A stretch of 64,000 bases of DNA from Convivina praedatoris (GTDB lineage: Bacteria; Bacillota; Bacilli; Lactobacillales; Lactobacillaceae): assembly GCF_933208505.1 (NCBI RefSeq), contig NZ_CAKOEU010000003.1; one strand, given 5' to 3'. Positions 59,043 to 64,000 of this stretch are shown here, piece after piece (position 1 is the stretch's first letter; each line of letters begins with the position of its first letter). The translations under genes were made by a program, and so were the position numbers. The notes under the pieces are model-generated. The model searched no databases and had not been told where the DNA came from. It was given only the letters and a program-made list of their open reading frames with translations.

Positions 59043-59088
59043 ATATCTTTAGTTTTAACATTAAAAGAAGTGTTTATATCTTTAGTTT
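59043..59088 (-). repeat. Direct repeat upstream of the modulin-like promoter
   Basis: Two copies of the 13-mer ATATCTTTAGTTT (59043-59055 and 59076-59088) lie 33 bases apart, about three helical turns. They are upstream of the -35 of the peptide gene (centres near -63 and -96), a layout used by activators of AgrA/PlnC type. Confidence 0.55.
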
Positions 59089-59205
59089 ATAAGCGGGTAA
59101 GTCTTAATTAACAATAGATGGCGAGCACCACAGAAAAATAAAAACATCTAAGTATGTATTTGATCACCTAAAATTTATGATAGTATTAAGTGTATATGTC
59201 TTAAA

Positions 59206-59234
59206 TTAACATTTCCATGTAAATGTTAATTTTT
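59206..59234 (+). terminator. Terminator-like hairpin without an upstream gene
   Basis: The perfect 9-bp stem TTAACATTT/AAATGTTAA (59206-59214 with 59221-59229) with a six-base loop is followed by TTTTT on the plus strand. No plus-strand gene lies before it for over 1 kb, so it may close a small RNA or be a leader element. Confidence 0.5.
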
Positions 59235-59362
59235 CGGGAACTTGTGAACAGTCCGAGTATAAAATCAATCCTAATAGGGTTAATAAATTTCTGGATATTT
59301 AACAAATATTCAACATCTCTAGTATATAAACATACTCATAATAATGAACAAAAGACCTTTAA

Positions 59363-59890
59363 ATGAAAAAATCAACACTATTTTTTAGGAGAATACTCCA
59401 CCACCCTAACACCCTATCTTGGCTATTGATTACTACAATGGTAGCAATTATGGTTAGTTACAATAGCATCATTCGTTATGGGTTTTCAGAAAAAATCTTT
59501 TTTAAAATACTAATCATTTATCCATTCGCGGTAGTTCTAGTATATGCCTTAAGAACTTACTTCACTCTACCGTTAGCTATCCAATTACATAAGTATTTCC
59601 CTAATAATTTTCAAAAATATATGCCTCCAAAAATTACTGTACCATTATTAGTAATTACTTTTAACGTAACGGTTATGATGGCTATTTTTACTGAACTAAA
59701 TTACAAACTGTATCCACACTTTATATCTGGATACATAGGTAATTGGGAAAAAACATTTATAGTAGTTATTCCTGTATTCTTTTTTATTGTTCGCCCAATT
59801 ATTACAGCTGTCCTTTACAAGTTAAAAGTCAAATACCCTCTCCCCGTAGTTGATATTAGATTAGATAGCCTTGAAAGAACAGACCAGTAA
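59363..59890 (+). CDS. DUF2798-like membrane protein
   Basis: 175 residues with about four hydrophobic segments (LSWLLITTMVAIMVSYNSII; FKILIIYPFAVVLVYALRTYF; ITVPLLVITFNVTVMMAIFTEL; TFIVVIPVFFFIVRPIITAVLY). The two-fold pattern of paired helices and the ends LPLAIQLHKYFP and VRPIITAVLYKL resemble the DUF2798 (two-TM repeat) family; this is a moderate-confidence family call. The ribosome binding site is weak. The CPBP-family gene follows after 62 bases on the same strand. Base composition is AT-rich, like the rest of this region. It may act in self-protection or transport for the neighbouring peptide. Confidence 0.6.
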   Translation: MKKSTLFFRRILHHPNTLSWLLITTMVAIMVSYNSIIRYGFSEKIFFKILIIYPFAVVLVYALRTYFTLPLAIQLHKYFPNNFQKYMPPKITVPLLVITFNVTVMMAIFTELNYKLYPHFISGYIGNWEKTFIVVIPVFFFIVRPIITAVLYKLKVKYPLPVVDIRLDSLERTDQ

Positions 59891-59952
59891 AAAGTTATTA
59901 ATAATTACCGTAGTACGTGCTGCAACCACGTTAAAAGGCCCTGGAGGAGCCC

Positions 59953-60759
59953 ATGAAAACCATCAAAAAGACTTCCATTGTGATTTTTCTATTAATATAT
60001 CTTAAATTAATTGTCACCTTCGATGATGATACGGCAATTCAAATTCCCTTTAGTACTTCTGAATCTATATTTGGTGTTATTACCATAGGCTGGTTCAAAC
60101 TACTCAGTACTATCGCCTTAATTTTAATCATTCGCTTTGCTTTTAAACTCAAACCTAGTTTTAAAAGTCAGCGCTGGAATAATTTATTGAAATATGGTTG
60201 GCCAGCCTTGCTGTTGGCCCTATCTAACTGTACTATCTACAGTGATAAGGCTGTTTGGCATGTATTGCTACATGAATACAGTTTGATAAATGTTATACTA
60301 TTAATACTTTTAGGAACTACTTCGGCCTTCATTGTTGGTTTTTTTGAAGAAGTTGTTTTTAGAGCCGGCATAATGGGGGTTATCATTAACAATACACAAC
60401 GCTTCCCCATACTACTGGGTGTCGGTGTTTCAAGTTTACTATTTGGGTTGGTTCACGCCTTGAATTATGCCAACCAACCATTTTGGGACACCACCAATCA
60501 AATCATATCAGCCATTGGCATTGGATCACTATTTGCTGCAATATACTACTTAACTCAAAACTTATGGATTCCTATAATCCTGCACGCCATTATTGATGCA
60601 AGTTCCTATATCTTCAATCTACATTCAAATTTAATAGGTGGATCTGGCGACAGTGGATTGGATTTAGCCAGCTTCTTAGTATTTATTATTTTCACGGTCT
60701 ATTCTTACTATGTACTTTATCAAAATCAGCCCAACAATAATCATAAATTATTGTTTTAA
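59953..60759 (+). CDS. CPBP-family intramembrane metalloprotease (CAAX-like/Abi)
   Basis: 268 residues, about eight membrane segments. The catalytic motifs are complete: EEVVFR (Glu133, Glu134, Arg138), FGLVH (Phe165, His169) and HAIID (His212, Asp216). Such proteases in lactic acid bacteria frequently sit in bacteriocin loci, where they give immunity or process peptides. GGAGG precedes the ATG. It follows the DUF2798-like gene and ends in a terminator. The substrate is unknown; the modulin-like peptide 1 kb away is a candidate for a functional link. Confidence 0.88.
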   Translation: MKTIKKTSIVIFLLIYLKLIVTFDDDTAIQIPFSTSESIFGVITIGWFKLLSTIALILIIRFAFKLKPSFKSQRWNNLLKYGWPALLLALSNCTIYSDKAVWHVLLHEYSLINVILLILLGTTSAFIVGFFEEVVFRAGIMGVIINNTQRFPILLGVGVSSLLFGLVHALNYANQPFWDTTNQIISAIGIGSLFAAIYYLTQNLWIPIILHAIIDASSYIFNLHSNLIGGSGDSGLDLASFLVFIIFTVYSYYVLYQNQPNNNHKLLF

Positions 60760-60771
60760 ATGGCAGCCTTT

Positions 60772-60799
60772 AAAGACATTATTTAAATGTCTTTTTTAT
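60772..60799 (+). terminator. Terminator after the CPBP-family gene
   Basis: The perfect 9-bp stem AAAGACATT/AATGTCTTT with a five-base loop is followed by T-rich sequence on the plus strand. Confidence 0.85.
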
Positions 60800-60992
60800 T
60801 TTGTAATCCAATTATAGATTATCTAAATAATAATCATAAACAAAATCGATTATGCAAATTAACAGCAAAGAAATCCAATTAATATATAAAAGGAAATGCC
60901 AGTGCTTCTTAAATTGTTTACTACTGATGAAACAAAAATTTTCCCTTATTTCCACTGAACTAGCAATTACTACAATATTTATAATGATGCGC

Positions 60993-61030
60993 AAAAAAGG
61001 CCTTCAGAGTTACACTCATCAGGCCTTTTT
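60993..61030 (-). terminator. Terminator after the TraX-like gene
   Basis: Arms AAAAAGGCCT and AAGGCCTTTTTT (61030-61021 with 61004-60993) enclose a partly paired loop (GAGTGTAACTC); a T run follows on the minus strand. It could also work on the plus strand. Confidence 0.8.
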
Positions 61031-61070
61031 CTATCAATAAATTATCTATAAAATATCACTAATCATTTTT

Positions 61071-61844
61071 TTAACTAATCAAACAAGAAATTGTATATAG
61101 AATCCAGATGTGAGCCGGATAGAAAATATAAAAGAATCCCTTCATACTTCGACCTTTCTGCCCGTTGAAAAAATACACTGGTATAACGGCTAAAATCATT
61201 AACCACTGGATTCCCCCAGCAAAAATAGAAATCAAAGATGCTAAAACAATAATCAGAACTTGTGCCAACCTTTTCTCTCTGAAAATATACAGCAGCGGAA
61301 TTATATAAATCATGAAATTACTTTCGGCAGTCATCATGTTTGGAACCAAAGAACTATAGGCCATCAGGACGTTAGTTGGCAATTGTGCCATAAAAAGCAT
61401 TGGAATAGCTAATAGAATGGGCAACAGTATTAAACCGATACCAGCCAAAATATCAGAAAAACGTTTTGTTTTCATAAAACGGTCAATAAAATCTACCCCA
61501 TACATCAAAACTACACCTAAAAATAAATCTCGAAAGATATTATTTATTAGTCCCAAATTGTTCATTGGTCCATAACTTGGCACAATGTTTGTAATAATTA
61601 AACTACCAATTGCCATAATCACGGCCCCTACGTAAAGACGAGATAAATATTTTCTTTTGCTACGTGTATGTGAAAATCCAACTACGCTGACAAAGAAAAA
61701 CATAGTCCCTACCGGCCTTCCAAAAGCAGAAAGCCAGTCTGGTAACGCATAGAAAAACATTTCATGCATGTGGTCAATGACCATCAAAATAACCCCAATA
61801 ACTTTAATATCAAAGGTATTCAAACCCCTTTTAACAATTGACAT
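61071..61844 (-). CDS. TraX-like acyltransferase-fold membrane protein
   Basis: 257 residues with about nine hydrophobic segments. FDIKVIGVILMVIDHMHEMFF near the start, GRPVGTMFFFVSVVGFSHTRSKRKYLSRL in the middle and GFFYIFYPAHIWILYTIS at the end are the TraX pattern (named for F-pilin N-acetylation). Chromosomal copies in lactic acid bacteria have no proven role; acetylation of surface peptides or wall components is conceivable. AAGGATG precedes the start. It is encoded opposite to the CPBP-family gene. Confidence 0.82.
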   Translation of the reverse strand: MSIVKRGLNTFDIKVIGVILMVIDHMHEMFFYALPDWLSAFGRPVGTMFFFVSVVGFSHTRSKRKYLSRLYVGAVIMAIGSLIITNIVPSYGPMNNLGLINNIFRDLFLGVVLMYGVDFIDRFMKTKRFSDILAGIGLILLPILLAIPMLFMAQLPTNVLMAYSSLVPNMMTAESNFMIYIIPLLYIFREKRLAQVLIIVLASLISIFAGGIQWLMILAVIPVYFFNGQKGRSMKGFFYIFYPAHIWILYTISCLIS

Positions 61845-62735
61845 AATTACTCATCCTTTCCACTTTTAAACTTGTATATTCAATACATTCATATTAAATC
61901 TTCCATTATCTTTTGAACCTTACAGTTTGTTAGATTTAAGCATTTGTTAGTATGCATATGGTCTTTTTTATTTGATTTTATTTATAATTGTTTTATACTG
62001 AGCGTGTAGTAAGTGAATCTCCAATTAAAAATTTAACTTTAACCAGCAGATTTCGGGCATTCATCAGTGATGATTTCTCCTCGTTTGAAACGATTACACA
62101 CATTACACACTGATGATATAAGTCCCAGGCGTTTTTACGTCTACCCTAGGCGTTCGCCATCGATTTTGGCTGATGGTGATGTAAGTCCTATACATAACTT
62201 GTTATGTATTCGGGTTAATATTATTAGTGATGTCTAAGATGTAAACATCTCAGGCGTACATATTGTTTGGCCTTCTCATAGTTGAGAATTTTTTAATCCG
62301 TAGCTTTCAAAATGGTCTAATACCAACCGTGTTAAACTAAAATTGTTGCTTTGTAAAAATAAAGAGAAATATTTCAATGCTACAACAAACGAAATTCGAA
62401 ACGGTTGTACCTTATTCTTTGATGGTGATTTAGTTTCTTTAATTGGCTTGTCTATTTAGAATTCTATCATTACGGCCTTTTCATTCAGCATCCTGTCCCC
62501 CCTAGACGCTAGTCATGCTTTATGGCTGGAATAAAACTCGAAGATGGGAAGGTTCGTAATACAACTTTTATTAATTAAAGACCCTACTTTGAAATTTTAT
62601 GTTCCGAAAGTATGCAAAATAATTGTGTGCTTTCTTTTTTTATACCTAAATTGATAAAATATTAATCAACTGGAATGTTAAATATGCCACATTGTGGTTA
62701 TTTACCTCCAGATAAATAGATTTCGGGAGAAAAGT
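61845..62735. other. Long gene-less stretch, with hairpin-rich core at 62075-62260
   Basis: About 890 bases without a supportable gene. The core holds successive small hairpins: CGTTT/GAAACG, GCCATC/GATGGT, a perfect ATACATAAC/GTTATGTAT (near 62190-62210) and AGATGT/ACATCT. The phrase TGATRTAAGTCC occurs twice 63 bases apart (62114 and 62177) and CAGGCG recurs. The outer parts show nothing clear. Confidence 0.5.
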
Positions 62736-63374
62736 ATGCTTACATTTTTTGCACTATTACTTTTAATTAGTTTTTTTACTAGCTTAATTTTTAGTATCAA
62801 AATTTTAATTAATAAATTCATTTATAAAATTGATTATGCCAAAAATAAGCAAATAGCACTGGTATCATTAGCTGTATTGCTGATATCATTTGTCGGCGTT
62901 GGCTTCAATAGCTCTAAAAGCAAATCGACACCCCAACAAGTCCACCAGAATAGTTCATCCAGTAAGAAAGCCAGTACTAGCAGCTCATCACACAAGCAAG
63001 AAAATTATTCTTGTCCCATCAAAAAAGAATCCTCCTCTGCAACAACCAATCACAATAGCAGTACCATTAGTCAGTCTGCCAGTACAAGTACTATTAGTAG
63101 TTCTTCATCAATCAGCTCTACTACACAACCAGCTGTAGAGCCAGAGTCGAGTCAACCCAACCAACCGACATCTCCAGCCAGTCCGCAACCTCAACCGGAA
63201 ATAGAGGTAGCGCAACCGGCTTCACAAGGAACTGGTACAATTATCGGCGATGCTAAAAGTAGAATTTATCATATGCCCAATCAACAGCATTACAATATCA
63301 AACCGAGTAACACTGTTTATTTCAATAGTGAACAAGATGCCTTAAATGCCGGATTTAGAAAATCTAAACGGTAA
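62736..63374 (+). CDS. Ser-rich membrane protein with C-terminal sunset-like domain
   Basis: 212 residues. Two N-terminal membrane segments (TFFALLLLISFFTSLIFSI; IALVSLAVLLISFVGVGF) precede a Ser/Thr/Pro-rich linker of about 110 residues. A small C-terminal domain from about residue 168 (GTIIGDAKSRIYHMPNQQHYN, then VYFNSEQDALNAGFRKSKR) follows. This tail matches the short domain (called sunset in some databases) often found at the end of secreted nucleases and surface proteins; the usual Cys in its GCxxY position is Gln here. GGGAG is six bases before the ATG at 62736. It is flanked by the gene-less stretch and a terminator; its function is unknown. Confidence 0.75.
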   Translation: MLTFFALLLLISFFTSLIFSIKILINKFIYKIDYAKNKQIALVSLAVLLISFVGVGFNSSKSKSTPQQVHQNSSSSKKASTSSSSHKQENYSCPIKKESSSATTNHNSSTISQSASTSTISSSSSISSTTQPAVEPESSQPNQPTSPASPQPQPEIEVAQPASQGTGTIIGDAKSRIYHMPNQQHYNIKPSNTVYFNSEQDALNAGFRKSKR

Positions 63375-63415
63375 GCAATAAATTAATTATCATTTATTTA
63401 TATATATTTCCACAA

Positions 63416-63451
63416 CAAAAAGCCCCTGGATTTAAAATCCAGGGGCTTTTG
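63416..63451. terminator. Bidirectional terminator between the Ser-rich genes
   Basis: A perfect stem of about 15 pairs (AAAAGCCCCTGGATT with AATCCAGGGGCTTTT) has A and T runs on both sides, between two convergent genes. Confidence 0.92.
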
Positions 63452-63485
63452 CCGTACTTAGGGTTAGAAAGTAATGGTTATTGCT

Positions 63486-64000
63486 TTACTTTTCTTCCTC
63501 TTTCTTACGCTTTGAACCAAGTACACCTAGTGACAAGGTTGCAGCTGCTAAGCCGATTAGACCAGCGGCTGATTGATTATCACTATCTTTACCAGTATTT
63601 GGCAAAGCACTGTGTCCTTGCGCCTTCGCATTCGAAACCGATGTTGAAAGAGCAGGGCTCAAGCTTGTTGAAGTTGAGTTTGGTACTACCTTACCGTGGG
63701 CTGAACTCGTTGACATTGAACCAGCAACTGAAGCTGACTGACTGATTGATTCAGAATCAGACATTGAGGCTGGATCATGAGCGGCCTTTGAACTTGAGGC
63801 TGAAGCCGATTGACTCACACTCGTTGATGTCGAAGTTGAACCAGCAACTGAAGCTGACTGACTCGTTGATTCAGAATCAGGCATTGACGCTGGGTCATGA
63901 GCGGCCTTTGATTTTGAAGTCGAAATCGACTGGCTCGCACTCGTTGAGGCTGAGTTTGAATCTGGATTATCGCCACTCTTAGAAGTCGAGATCGAAGCTG
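63486..64000 (-). CDS. Serine-rich LPNTG-anchored surface protein, C-terminal part (partial)
   Basis: The frame is open to the window edge (at least 171 codons) and lacks its start. The visible part is Ser/Thr/Ala-rich with a 40-residue repeat starting KAAHDPASM (DNA period 120 bases), then a wall-spanning stretch, the sortase signal ALPNTGKDS, a hydrophobic helix (AAGLIGLAAATLSLGVLGS) and the basic tail KRKKEEEK. It is an adhesin or serine-rich repeat glycoprotein anchored by sortase A. An internal ATG at 63884 should not be taken as the start. Confidence 0.9.
   Translation of the reverse strand, partial: ASISTSKSGDNPDSNSASTSASQSISTSKSKAAHDPASMPDSESTSQSASVAGSTSTSTSVSQSASASSSKAAHDPASMSDSESISQSASVAGSMSTSSAHGKVVPNSTSTSLSPALSTSVSNAKAQGHSALPNTGKDSDNQSAAGLIGLAAATLSLGVLGSKRKKEEEK
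63770..64000 (-). repeat. 120-base repeats in the serine-rich surface protein gene
   Basis: Copies starting at KAAHDPASM lie 120 bases apart (about 63794 and 63914), with the preceding SKSKAAHD/SSSKAAHD and following SESTSQSASVAGS conserved. Further degenerate Ser-rich units continue to the window edge. Confidence 0.8.

Larger units (their letters stand above)
58951..59362. other. Intergenic region with divergent promoters and repeats
   Basis: 411 bases without a gene. It holds the modulin-like gene promoter, a direct repeat (59043-59055 and 59076-59088), a plus-strand hairpin with T run (59206-59234) and the leader of the DUF2798-like gene. Only very short frames (under 10 codons) occur. 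Confidence 0.6.

Noticed and set aside
59108..59142. Seven-codon peptide frame (MASTTEK)
   Set aside because: There is no ribosome binding site and it is too short to judge.
60812..61040. Small open frames on both strands between the CPBP and TraX-like genes
   Set aside because: They run through the TraX-like gene terminator and lack ribosome binding sites.
62075..62260. CRISPR array
   Set aside because: Repeated phrases are only about 12 bases, two copies, with unequal surroundings; there are no cas genes.
62890..63138. Alternative-frame protein inside the Ser-rich membrane protein gene
   Set aside because: Low-complexity DNA gives open frames in more than one phase; the main frame has the start signals and recognisable domains.
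57620..63400. Integrated element or prophage remnant at tRNA-Arg
   Set aside because: The region is AT-rich and accessory-looking beside a tRNA, but there is no integrase, no transposase and no second copy of the tRNA 3' end within the window.
63449..63982. Leu-rich plus-strand frames opposite the serine-rich surface protein
   Set aside because: They are complements of Ser codons in the repeats; the minus frame carries the LPNTG anchor.

Overview
The window looks like a chromosomal segment of a low-GC Gram-positive lactic acid bacterium (Lactobacillaceae). The signs are Firmicutes-type LexA, a T-box ahead of glyQ/glyS, a PyrR-type leader on the pyrimidine operon, an L27 with a cleavable-type N-terminal extension, an LPxTG-anchored serine-rich protein, bioY-birA, and many strong intrinsic terminators. 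A Weissella/Leuconostoc-like genus is a guess; no rRNA or other decisive marker is present.

Layout. 1-14.8 kb is mostly minus-strand housekeeping: rsmE, prmA, a zinc-free MDR oxidoreductase, lepA, a T-box/DUF2130/glyQ/glyS operon, and rpsB-tsf-pyrH-frr, followed by a TrmN6-like methylase and a GIY-YIG protein. plsC and yneF then converge on one perfect hairpin. lexA (plus strand) has a LexA box over its own promoter.

15.6-29.1 kb is a pentose/ascorbate region. It holds UlaB, UlaA and an IIA; a galactitol-type PTS IIC with an FGGY kinase behind its own cre-bearing promoter; ulaF-ulaE-ulaD-ulaG; and a divergent PRD-type regulator followed by two HAD-type hydrolases and a class II aldolase. Products drain to xylulose 5-phosphate.

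29.1-37.1 kb is the pyrB-pyrC-carA-carB-pyrF-pyrE operon behind a PyrR attenuator. 37.1-57.5 kb is again housekeeping: a signal peptidase I homologue lacking its catalytic residues, a YlbF/YheA-type protein, PBP1A, argS, coaBC, murE, an antiporter, dus, rdgB, ilvE, birA/bioY, yutD/yunD, an aminopeptidase P, a secreted nucleotidase, rpmA, rplU and a TetR regulator.

57.6-63.4 kb, just after tRNA-Arg(UCU), is AT-rich and loosely packed and looks accessory. It contains a CsbD-like peptide, a 41-residue peptide matching the beta-class phenol-soluble modulin pattern with its own promoter and terminator, a DUF2798-like membrane protein, a CPBP-family protease, a TraX-like protein, a long hairpin-rich gene-less stretch, and a Ser-rich membrane protein with a C-terminal sunset-like domain. 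The window ends inside the 3' part of a serine-rich LPNTG surface protein.

The best leads for something undescribed are the modulin-like peptide locus, the dyad-less signal peptidase homologue, and an apparent ATT start codon on a nucleotidase-like gene.
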